DNA from: Calditrichia bacterium
GTDB taxonomy: Bacteria; Calditrichota; Calditrichia; RBG-13-44-9; J075
Direction: 5' to 3'
Assembly (NCBI GenBank): GCA_028284445.1
Contig: JANQRS010000018.1
Span: 188,001-252,000, forward strand
Length of the DNA stretch: 64,000 nt
Shown: in pieces, positions 33,458 through 40,963 of the stretch
Position numbering within the stretch: position 1 is the stretch's first letter
How the letters are laid out: the number at the start of each line of letters is the position of its first letter
Made by a program: the position numbers and the translations under genes
Notes under the pieces: generated by a model
The model's database searches: none
What the model saw: the letters and a program-made list of their open reading frames with translations, nothing else
Told to the model about the DNA's origin: nothing

Positions 33458-35671
33458 CTACCCCTCATCGGGCAGCGCAAAGGCGACATATGCATCACCG
33501 GACTTGCGCCCAAGCTTACCGCCACCGCAGGCAATGACAACATACTGCTTGCCACCAACAGCATAAACAGCAGGTGTGGCGAAACCGGCAGCCGGTAATT
33601 TGGCTTCCCAAAGCAATCGGCCATCACGCTTATCAAAAGCGCGAATCTTTTCGTCGAGCGTGCCGGCAATGAATATTAATCCACTCGCGGTTACCACCGG
33701 CCCACCGTAGCTTTCCGAACCGGTATTCGTAATGCCCCGTTCTACCAGCTCCGGATATTCGCCGAGGGTTACTTTCCAGCTGATGACTCCGGTATTCAAA
33801 TTGACGGCATTGAGGGTTCCCCAAGGGGGATTAATCGCAGGATACCCATCGGGATCAAGAAATTTTTGATAACCGTTCAGGGCGTAGGGATATTTCCAGG
33901 CACGCTTATTCTGCCGCTTGGCGCTTTCCGGCAGCGGCTCTTTTGAATCAAGAAGATAGGCGGCTACCGCCGTAATCTGTTCATCTTCCAGATAACCAAA
34001 TGACGGCATCATGCCTTTACCGTTTCGCACAATCTCTATCACTTCTTCCTTCTGCATGCGCTCCTTCAAGTTACGAATGGATGGCACCGGATGAACGGAA
34101 GCACCGCGCATATTCGGTCCATGACACCCGATGCAGGAAGCACGGTAGACATTTTCGCCGCGGGTTGCCAACAAGCCGTCATCACCTTCCCGATACGGCA
34201 GCATTTGCAAAATCCAGGGCATTTCGCTGGCATTGATGAAGAGGTTCCCGCTCTCAGGATCGTAGGCGCCGCCCCCCCATTCACCACCACCATCGAGGCC
34301 GGGGAAAATTATGGTTCCTTGCTCACTCGGCGGTATAAAGGGCTCGCCTTCCAGGTAGACGCCCCAACGCATCTTCACATGCGCGGCGCCATCGCTCGAC
34401 AAGTTGGTCAAGTCCTTTGCCTGCACTCGCTCTCGGGAAAATACCGGGGGTCGTTCCGGTATTGGCTGAGTCGGCCAGGCCTGCTCGCCTTTCAGTTTTG
34501 ACGGCGGCACCGGCACCTCCTTCACTGGAAACAACGGCTCGCCGGTGTCGCGATTCAACAAGAAGATGTGCGAAGATTTGGTAATTTGCGCAACAGCATC
34601 GATACTGCGGCCTTCATGCTCAACGGTCACCAGGGTCGGCGGCGCTGGCAGGTCGCGGTCCCATAGATCATGCCGAACAGTTTGATAATGCCAAATTCGT
34701 TCGCCGGTGCGTGCGTTCAGAGCGATGACGCAGTTCGCAAAGAGGTTCTCGCCGGGGCGATCACCACCATAGAAATCATACGATGCGGAACCGGTGGGAA
34801 CATAGACCACACCGCGCTCCTTATCGAGACTAAAACCGCTCCAGGCATTGGCGCCGCCCATCTCTTTCCAGGCATCCGCAGGCCAGGTCTCGTAACCAAA
34901 TTCACCCGGCTGCGGAATGGTGTGAAATATCCACTCGATCTCTCCGCTACGCACGTTAAATGCGCGAATATGGCCGGGCGCAGCGCCCATGTCTTCAGAT
35001 ACTCGCTGACCGAGAATTAGCAAGTCCTCAAAAACGATTCCCGGCGTATTGGAGCTGATGAACAAATCATCAACATCGCGTCCCAGGCCTTTATGAAGGC
35101 TCACTTTGCCGTCATCGCCAAAGGAACGAATTGGCTTTCCGGTCTTTGCATCCACAGCAAACAGGAATGATTTCACTGTATAGAGGATGCGTTCTTCCTG
35201 ACCATCCGTCCAATAAGCAACACCACGATTTACCCCCATTCCGTAAGAGTCATACTCATTTTCGAAGGGCTTAAAAACCCACATCTCGCTTCCCGTAGCT
35301 GCATCGAGTGCAAAGAGGTTCAATACCGGTGAAGTTGCGTATAAGACACCATTAATGATAATGGGATTGCATTGAATCTGACTTCGGTTTTTCGGATCGG
35401 CATCGCCGCTGTTATAGGTCCAGGCAACTTCGAGCCGGGCGACATTGTCGCGATCAATTTGGGTCAAAGCTGAATACTGGCTGGTTGATGGACCACCGAG
35501 ATAGGAAGGCCAATCAGTAGTGTCTGCCGGCAGCGGGGAATCATTTCGACAGCTGAAGAAGAGGATTATGGCGGGACAAAGATAGAATGCGAGACGGTTT
35601 AATCGTAAGTTTTGCAAAGAAATCAAGGACACTCCGGCATTTTTTGGTGAACAGGCCATAACCTGTTTCAA
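33458..35671 (-). CDS. PQQ-dependent dehydrogenase with internal haem c domain (quinohaemoprotein)
   Basis: A 737-residue exported protein. The N-terminus has a hydrophobic stretch and a likely lipobox (FFSC) at about residue 39; the exact start is uncertain. The eight-bladed quinoprotein propeller begins with DWPSYLGGPSTSQYSALTQI and shows W-motifs such as ATGSEMWVFKP, RSGEIEWIFHTI and RTGERIWHYQTV. A cytochrome c insert carries CIGCH at residues 513-517 (HGPNMRG after it) and ends at about 600, then the final blades follow (GTLNAVNLNTGVISWKV). Related enzymes oxidise glucose, quinate or alcohols in the periplasm and pass electrons from PQQ to haem. Upstream (5') of the NapC-SUMF1 gene, it may feed that electron chain. 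Confidence 0.87.
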   Translation of the reverse strand: MKQVMACSPKNAGVSLISLQNLRLNRLAFYLCPAIILFFSCRNDSPLPADTTDWPSYLGGPSTSQYSALTQIDRDNVARLEVAWTYNSGDADPKNRSQIQCNPIIINGVLYATSPVLNLFALDAATGSEMWVFKPFENEYDSYGMGVNRGVAYWTDGQEERILYTVKSFLFAVDAKTGKPIRSFGDDGKVSLHKGLGRDVDDLFISSNTPGIVFEDLLILGQRVSEDMGAAPGHIRAFNVRSGEIEWIFHTIPQPGEFGYETWPADAWKEMGGANAWSGFSLDKERGVVYVPTGSASYDFYGGDRPGENLFANCVIALNARTGERIWHYQTVRHDLWDRDLPAPPTLVTVEHEGRSIDAVAQITKSSHIFLLNRDTGEPLFPVKEVPVPPSKLKGEQAWPTQPIPERPPVFSRERVQAKDLTNLSSDGAAHVKMRWGVYLEGEPFIPPSEQGTIIFPGLDGGGEWGGGAYDPESGNLFINASEMPWILQMLPYREGDDGLLATRGENVYRASCIGCHGPNMRGASVHPVPSIRNLKERMQKEEVIEIVRNGKGMMPSFGYLEDEQITAVAAYLLDSKEPLPESAKRQNKRAWKYPYALNGYQKFLDPDGYPAINPPWGTLNAVNLNTGVISWKVTLGEYPELVERGITNTGSESYGGPVVTASGLIFIAGTLDEKIRAFDKRDGRLLWEAKLPAAGFATPAVYAVGGKQYVVIACGGGKLGRKSGDAYVAFALPDEG

Positions 35672-36087
35672 TTAGCGGCCTTATGTGGATTTCAGCTACC
35701 CCGCATGCGAATAAAAGAATATCAAAATGCAGGCAAATAACCAAATGGACATCGCTGTGAAAAGGCCTGATCGGAAGGCAAAGCCATCCGTGTTAATGAG
35801 AAGCAATGTGGCATTGCAAACGCGTAAATCCCAAATTCCAACGAGAAAAATTCCAAAGATACGTCGGAGAAGCGTAAAACCCGTTGAATTGTCATATTCG
35901 AATGTAGTTATCGGGCATCCCTTTTCAGTTTCGTTTTCATGGATTCCCACTAAAAACATGCGGGAATGACAATGCCAGGGCCATTATTGAAATGTCTTTG
36001 GAATTTTTCCTGCTGGAATTTGGGATTTCTATAACTGCCTTTTTGCTTGTAATTGGCTTTATGGGTCGTTATGTGTATGTTTTCACG
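35672..36087. other. Intergenic region with TTGGAATTT repeats
   Basis: Divergent gap between the PQQ dehydrogenase and the glycosyltransferase. It holds two TTGGAATTT-type elements: an inverted form at 35827-35850 (AATTCCAACGAGAAAAATTCC) and a direct form at 36000-36025 (GGAATTTTTCCTGCTGGAAT). Promoters for both genes must be here, but no clear boxes are seen. Confidence 0.5.
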
Positions 36088-36822
36088 ATGGCGAACCAAA
36101 AAGATAATCTGATTTTGTCAATCGTGATTCCGGTACTCAATGAACGCGACAAAATCCGGGATGATATAAAAGCTGCAACAGATTTTCTGCAGATGCATAA
36201 TATCCGCGGGGAAATTATTATTGTAGACGACGGCAGCACCGATGATACGGTATTACAGGCACGATCCATGCTTCCCTACAAAGACGCGGCGGTCCTCATT
36301 CTTGAAATGGGTGAGAATCGCGGTAAGGGCTTCGCGATTCGCCAGGGCGTGGCAGCCAGCGCCGGTAAGATGATTCTTTTCGCCGACAGCGGACACTGCG
36401 TGCCTTTTGCCGCTGCGCTTCCCGGTATGGATATGATCAGCCGTGGCGAACGCCAGATAGTCATCGCGTCCCGGAAACTAGCGCAAAGCGTCATTGTCAT
36501 TCCGCAGTCGCTTCAGCGCCGCATTTCTTCCTGGCTGTTTCGCATCTTTACAGTCGTGTTTATGCGAGTGCCAACCGAGATCAAGGACACGCAATGTGGC
36601 TTTAAACTATTTGAGGGAGATATCGCCCGGGACTTGTTTGCAAAATGCCGGTCTGATGGATTCATGCTCGATATTGAATTGATCTTGCGGGCTCGGAAAC
36701 GAGGTTTAAGAATTGAGGAAGTTCCTGTGCAATGGACCTGCGATCGTGATTCGCGGCTCTCAGTTCACCGCATCTTGCCGAATGTTCTGAGGGAATTATG
36801 GGCGATCAAAAAAGCGGTTTAG
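36088..36822 (+). CDS. Family 2 glycosyltransferase (polyprenyl-phosphate hexosyltransferase type)
   Basis: A 244-residue product from ATG 36088 (MANQKDNLILSIVIPVLNE). The frame is open back to 35992, but that part translates a dispersed TTGGAATTT repeat and gives a false hydrophobic leader, so the later start is preferred. GT-A motifs: SIVIPVLNERDKIRDDI, IIIVDDGSTDDT, NRGKGFAIRQGV, ILFADSGHCVPF (at the site of the metal-binding DxD), and IKDTQCGFKLF, typical of dolichyl-phosphate-glucose/mannose synthase-like enzymes. It likely transfers a hexose to a lipid carrier, perhaps supplying the Agl23/ArnT-like transferase encoded nearby (37867-39441). Confidence 0.82.
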   Translation: MANQKDNLILSIVIPVLNERDKIRDDIKAATDFLQMHNIRGEIIIVDDGSTDDTVLQARSMLPYKDAAVLILEMGENRGKGFAIRQGVAASAGKMILFADSGHCVPFAAALPGMDMISRGERQIVIASRKLAQSVIVIPQSLQRRISSWLFRIFTVVFMRVPTEIKDTQCGFKLFEGDIARDLFAKCRSDGFMLDIELILRARKRGLRIEEVPVQWTCDRDSRLSVHRILPNVLRELWAIKKAV

Positions 36823-36850
36823 GATGGCATCCCTCGTTTACTCAGATATG

Positions 36851-37789
36851 TTACGATAGTTGGAGCACGCCTTCAGCTCCCTTCGGCAGCAATAATGCCT
36901 CCAGGCCGGGAAACTGCCGACAAATCGCTTCCGCTTCTGCCATAGTACACATCATCAGTGTCGTTGACAAGGCGTCGCCAACAGCTGCAGATGCAGCAAT
37001 CACCCAGGCGGCATCATGATGTTGTGCCGGCTGGCCATTGCGTGGATCAACAATATGGTGCCCCTTTTGCAGTCCGGAGCCACTCAGGGTCTCATCCCTC
37101 AGTAGCAGTTCCTGCAGGACAACGCCATCTTTGTTAGGATGACTTAGAGATACCGGCCAGCCACCATACTTTCCTAAAGCGCCGCGCGCCAGCACCGAGC
37201 TGCTTCCGCCGTGAATAAGAAAATTCTCAATTTCCCATTCGTCGGCAAGAAGCTCGCACATTTGATCGACCGCGTAACCTTTGCCGAACCCTCCGAGATC
37301 GACCGTCACGCCTTGATCGGTGACAGCCACCGTAAAATCTGTGGCATTTAGCAACAGCGCCGCCATTCCGGTTTTTGCCGCCAACTCAGCCAGTTCGTCA
37401 TCCTGCAATCGCACACCTTTTTTGTCCGCTTCGCGCCAGGCGGTAATCAGCGCACCGGCAGTGATATCAAACACGCCATTGCTCTTTTCATATATTTCCT
37501 GACAACACTCGAGGCAGGCGAAGGCATCCGGGCCAATGCGAAGCACTTGCCCCGGCGCGGCCACATTGATGCGCGATATATCACTATTGGGCCGATAGCG
37601 ACTGAGATCATCTTCCAGTTGATCAAGCATTTGCCAGGCTGCCCAGGCTGCCTGAGCAGCGTACTCAGCTTCTTCATCGTAAATCACAAGCTCATAGGTG
37701 GTCGCCATCGCTGAATGAGAGAAGCGCTGGACCTTTGGTGATTGCAGGAGTTCTTGAAGATTCTCGGACAAAGCAACTTCCCTCGTCAA
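36851..37789 (-). CDS. apbE: FAD:protein FMN transferase, ApbE family
   Basis: A 312-residue ApbE-family protein, which links FMN from FAD to a threonine or serine of an exported or membrane electron-transfer protein. Family motifs seen: MATTYELVIY at the start, SRYRPNSDISRIN, VFDITAGALITAWRE, VDLGGFGKGYAVD, FLIHGGSSSVLARG, and GLQKGHHIVDPRNG; the D-A-x-S-T-T motif GDALSTTLMMC near residue 275 carries the magnesium-binding residues. Most ApbE proteins are periplasmic lipoproteins; here no signal peptide or lipobox is visible, so it may act in the cytoplasm or the start may be misjudged. It is the last gene of a minus-strand run rich in cytochromes. I did not find a flavinylation-motif protein in the window. 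Confidence 0.9.
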   Translation of the reverse strand: MTREVALSENLQELLQSPKVQRFSHSAMATTYELVIYDEEAEYAAQAAWAAWQMLDQLEDDLSRYRPNSDISRINVAAPGQVLRIGPDAFACLECCQEIYEKSNGVFDITAGALITAWREADKKGVRLQDDELAELAAKTGMAALLLNATDFTVAVTDQGVTVDLGGFGKGYAVDQMCELLADEWEIENFLIHGGSSSVLARGALGKYGGWPVSLSHPNKDGVVLQELLLRDETLSGSGLQKGHHIVDPRNGQPAQHHDAAWVIAASAAVGDALSTTLMMCTMAEAEAICRQFPGLEALLLPKGAEGVLQLS

Positions 37790-37801
37790 ATTTGTCTACA
37801 C

Positions 37802-37847
37802 CACATCCCCCTTTGTCCCCCTTCGAAGGGGGACAAAGGGGGATGTG
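37802..37847. repeat. Perfect 46-base palindrome, TTCGAA-centre type
   Basis: Arms CACATCCCCCTTTGTCCCCC, inverted around TTCGAA, 19 bases 3' of the Agl23-like stop. Compared with the copy at 31805-31852, GTG in one arm is TTT-like here and the other arm is changed to match, so pairing is kept. Confidence 0.88.
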
Positions 37848-37866
37848 ATCCGATACAACCAATTTC

Positions 37867-39441
37867 CTACCGACTCTTCCAATTCTGCCACATTTCACTT
37901 CGCACGTACAGTTGCATGGGAATACCCGGACGTAATTGAGGTGGCTCCTGGAAAATTGGAATATACAAGTGACGCTGTCCCGGCGGTGGTGTTTCATACA
38001 GCTTTCGGGCCAATTCTTCTTCCAGGGATGTCTCCGCCAGGATCAGCGGCGCCGCTGTGCTGCCAAAGTTCACTTCATGCCACCAGCCAACCTGTTTCAT
38101 GTCGCGCAAATACCAGGGGAAGGGCCAATAATCTGATTTTGAAAAAATCACCTCGGTATGCAGCATTCGACCTTCCTCCTGGGCGTCGGCAATTGCCAGA
38201 ATGCTATCCGCCACAGCAGTAATTTCAGTTAAGGGATGCGCATAGATATGAGGCGAGGACTGCTCCGAATGCTGAACATGGTTCACCTGGTATGCCTGCC
38301 AGAGCAGGTGAGAACTTCCGGCGAGCAGGAAAAGGGCTACCAGCCACTTAAAATTGCCGGTGTTAAATTGATCCAGTAATCGGCTGGCGCCATAGCCGGC
38401 GAGAAGCAGGAATCCCTGGTAGAATGCCAGCATATTCCAGGGCGTCTTATAAGGCAATAAAGAAAACACAACCATAATCCCAACTGTATACAACGTTAGG
38501 AACCACAGCAAGCGCGCGTCTCCCTTGCTATTGTGCCTCTGGCTCACCGCAAAATATCCGCCAATACCAGCAAGAACCAGCAGGAAAACTTCAGTCCACA
38601 CAAATCCATTAGTGAAATTGCTCCACAGCAGGATTTTGAGATAATAGTACCAGGGATGGAAATGATCCGCATGATTACCGGCACGATCAAGATAGGTTTG
38701 ATAGGTGGTTACAGCATCCCAGGCACCGCGTGGATTAGCAAAAAAGGAAGAAAAGAACAGGGCGGCAACAGCAATAGCCAATACGGAGAGCATCCCCAAC
38801 TGCCATTTGTTCTGTTGCTGAAGATTCGTAAAACAATCCTGCTTTCGCTGCCACCACCAGCTGCCGGCGCCAAGGACAGCAACCATAATGCCTGCCGGTA
38901 TCACCCAGGTTTCCTTGGTGGCCATCATCAATCCGGTAAAAATGGCTGCGACAATTCCCCATCCGATTTTACGGGTAAAGAAATAACGATAGGCAAAAAC
39001 GATAGCTCCGGTTAAAAATGTTACGAAGAGCATTTCCTGGATATAATAGCGACTGTAGAAAATCATTGTCGGAGAAATAGCCGTGAACATCCCGGCGAAA
39101 AATGTACCGCGCCATGTGAGGCTATCGCCGAAGAAGCCAATCAGTCCAACCAGCACCAGGCTGAAAAACAAAGGCACCCAGCGCAAAGTACGTTCATCGG
39201 TTTCAGCAAGGGTTGTTTCGCCACTAAGCCAGGCTGGAATTAAAGTAAAGTAGTTTAGCGTCGGTCCGTGATACTCGTAAGGATCGTATTGGTAGGCATT
39301 CTGTTCGAGCAAAGCTCCGAACTTGATGGCATGCACGGCTTCATCACCGTGCATTGGCCGCTGCGCCGTATTCGGCAGACGCAGCAGCAATGCAAATAAA
39401 ATCAGGCTAAGGAAAACGACAAATGATCGCTCAGGCGTCAT
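37867..39441 (-). CDS. Agl23/TIGR03663-like polytopic glycosyltransferase (ArnT/PMT superfamily)
   Basis: A 524-residue membrane protein with about 11-12 hydrophobic helices. The first periplasmic loop has PMHGDEAVHAIKFG with the acidic pair of the GT-C superfamily (DE after the first helix), and EYHGPTLNYF and FYSRYYIQEMLF match the TIGR03663 ('flippase activity-associated Agl23') family. Such proteins transfer sugars from lipid carriers to proteins or glycans on the outer face of the membrane. Its start overlaps the stop of the upstream gene by four bases (ATGA), so the two are co-translated. A GT2 lipid-carrier glycosyltransferase lies one gene away. Confidence 0.83.
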   Translation of the reverse strand: MTPERSFVVFLSLILFALLLRLPNTAQRPMHGDEAVHAIKFGALLEQNAYQYDPYEYHGPTLNYFTLIPAWLSGETTLAETDERTLRWVPLFFSLVLVGLIGFFGDSLTWRGTFFAGMFTAISPTMIFYSRYYIQEMLFVTFLTGAIVFAYRYFFTRKIGWGIVAAIFTGLMMATKETWVIPAGIMVAVLGAGSWWWQRKQDCFTNLQQQNKWQLGMLSVLAIAVAALFFSSFFANPRGAWDAVTTYQTYLDRAGNHADHFHPWYYYLKILLWSNFTNGFVWTEVFLLVLAGIGGYFAVSQRHNSKGDARLLWFLTLYTVGIMVVFSLLPYKTPWNMLAFYQGFLLLAGYGASRLLDQFNTGNFKWLVALFLLAGSSHLLWQAYQVNHVQHSEQSSPHIYAHPLTEITAVADSILAIADAQEEGRMLHTEVIFSKSDYWPFPWYLRDMKQVGWWHEVNFGSTAAPLILAETSLEEELARKLYETPPPGQRHLYIPIFQEPPQLRPGIPMQLYVRSEMWQNWKSR

Positions 39442-40118
39442 TTCACCGGATTGCCAAATACTTCAACTTCGATGTAATGATTCAGGTCGTTGCCGTTGTT
39501 TCCGTTGCTATACAGGCGAACGTAGCGACCCTGAACGCCTTTGGCATCGACCAGTTTACCTTCGGAAGTTTCAACATAATGTTTGTCTTTACCAACACCC
39601 ATCCCGGCGGAATTGTCATGGTCATTATTGAAAACGGTATTGACATTGGTGATGAAATCCGGATCATCAGCTGTCTGCACAATGACGTCGAAATACACCC
39701 GCGCCTGCTTATGATAATGCCAGAAAACAACAGCATATATTTCAGCTTTTTGTCCCAAATCGATGGTCACTTGCTGCAGAAGCGGACCTAATTCCACATA
39801 ACTTCCTTCGGCTGCGTCTTTGTCGCCGTCGGTGATCATTTCAATATCGCCAATGATCGGCTCTTCGTCGCTGGCTGAAACCGGCTGCTCGAAAGAGAGC
39901 AATTTGGTGCCTGCTGGCGCCAGGAACGGCGGACGCGGTTTGCCGAGCGGCTTTTCCAGGTTCGGCACATTCATGTTGGTAGGCGTTCCAATAAACATCG
40001 GTTGCGGTAGTTCCAGCGGAATCGCCTCCATTTGGCCAAACAAGCTGCCGGACCACAATCCAAGTGCTGCAATCAGCACGATATGCAAAGATGATATTTT
40101 CTTTTCACGAGACTTCAA
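39438..40118 (-). CDS. Exported discoidin (F5/8 type C)-like protein
   Basis: A 226-residue protein with a signal peptide (about residues 10-29, ending SLFGQ) and a beta-sandwich that fits the F5/8 type C fold: VTIDLGQKAEIYAVVFWHYHK, FDVIVQTADDPDF and, at the C-terminus, GVQGRYVRLYSNGNNGNDLNHYIEVEVFG. Discoidin domains bind sugars or surfaces. The middle has an unusual run of acidic residues and histidines. Its stop codon overlaps the start of the Agl23-like gene, suggesting that it serves in the same glycan-related process or is its acceptor. Confidence 0.72.
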   Translation of the reverse strand: MKSREKKISSLHIVLIAALGLWSGSLFGQMEAIPLELPQPMFIGTPTNMNVPNLEKPLGKPRPPFLAPAGTKLLSFEQPVSASDEEPIIGDIEMITDGDKDAAEGSYVELGPLLQQVTIDLGQKAEIYAVVFWHYHKQARVYFDVIVQTADDPDFITNVNTVFNNDHDNSAGMGVGKDKHYVETSEGKLVDAKGVQGRYVRLYSNGNNGNDLNHYIEVEVFGNPVK

Positions 40119-40214
40119 TCTTAAACTCCTTTCATAACGTTCGCGGATAATTATCTGTCACTTATTTTGACCATCATTTTATAAAATGGTCACCAGGACA
40201 GTATCGCTTTAGAT

Positions 40215-40865
40215 TCAACTCTTCACTATCTCACGCTTTCGCAGCACTGCGGCACCGAGTAGGATGGCCAGGGCTGTCAGGGCCAGGGTGGTATAGCCGT
40301 GGACAGTAAGTACCATCTCCTGTCCTTCAGTGCCGAACATATCATACATGCCTAAAGCGATAGATACAATAGCTGGAATAAAAAGAATCACCGCGACCCA
40401 ATACCATATCTTACGCCAGGCAGGTGATTCAAATAGCTGCAATGTCGAGCTGGCAGCAGCATCTTTTTGCGGCGGAGAGAGGTCCTGCCAATCGCTCTCG
40501 CTCAATTCGTTGCTCCTCGCCGACATCACCAGGTATAAGGTTGCCGTTACCAGAAGAACAGGTGCGGCAAACATGTGGATTAACAATGGATATCCGCTCA
40601 GATGTTGCCCCAGGAAAATCACCGGCAGAAAACCGGTAATTGCCAGCAGGCCAAAGCTGAACCAGCCAAGCCGCTTGCAAAACTGCTTCAAAGCTGCCGG
40701 ATCGCGCCGGAGCTTACCGCTGCCAATTGACAAAATATCTCGCCAGGTGGCTTGCCATTCACTGGAAATGGTCTGCCACACCGACCCCAATCCACTCGCC
40801 GAGCGCCAGGAATTGGCAATATAAACAACGGCAATAATGACGAATATGCTAACAATTTGGAACAT
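40215..40865 (-). CDS. Five-helix membrane protein, b-type-cytochrome-like
   Basis: A 216-residue protein with membrane helices at about 2-19, 70-88, 96-116, 155-175 and 187-208. Two helices carry buried histidines, LLIHMFAAPVLL (helix 3) and LTVHGYTTLAL (helix 5), spaced as in membrane b-haem proteins; a bis-histidine haem is plausible. It has no other motif. It lies between an S9 peptidase and the discoidin-like gene and downstream of a membrane-bound heptahaem cytochrome, for which it could be the quinone-reacting subunit. The haem assignment is inference. Confidence 0.6.
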   Translation of the reverse strand: MFQIVSIFVIIAVVYIANSWRSASGLGSVWQTISSEWQATWRDILSIGSGKLRRDPAALKQFCKRLGWFSFGLLAITGFLPVIFLGQHLSGYPLLIHMFAAPVLLVTATLYLVMSARSNELSESDWQDLSPPQKDAAASSTLQLFESPAWRKIWYWVAVILFIPAIVSIALGMYDMFGTEGQEMVLTVHGYTTLALTALAILLGAAVLRKREIVKS

Positions 40866-40963
40866 AGTAATGCTATCCTGCTTCCGATATGCAGCAATGC
40901 TGCACTGGTTTATTTTGAGATGCTATTTCCGCCACCAAGCGCGGTGGCGTCGCGTATCAATTG

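Noticed and set aside
33458..35671. Reading the CIGCH motif as a separate cytochrome gene
   Set aside because: The haem domain lies inside a single uninterrupted frame between propeller blades, as in known quinohaemoproteins.
35992..36087. Hydrophobic leader on the GT2 glycosyltransferase as a membrane anchor
   Set aside because: Its first part is the translation of a dispersed TTGGAATTT repeat found at other intergenic sites; the family normally starts close to the SIVIPVLNE strand.
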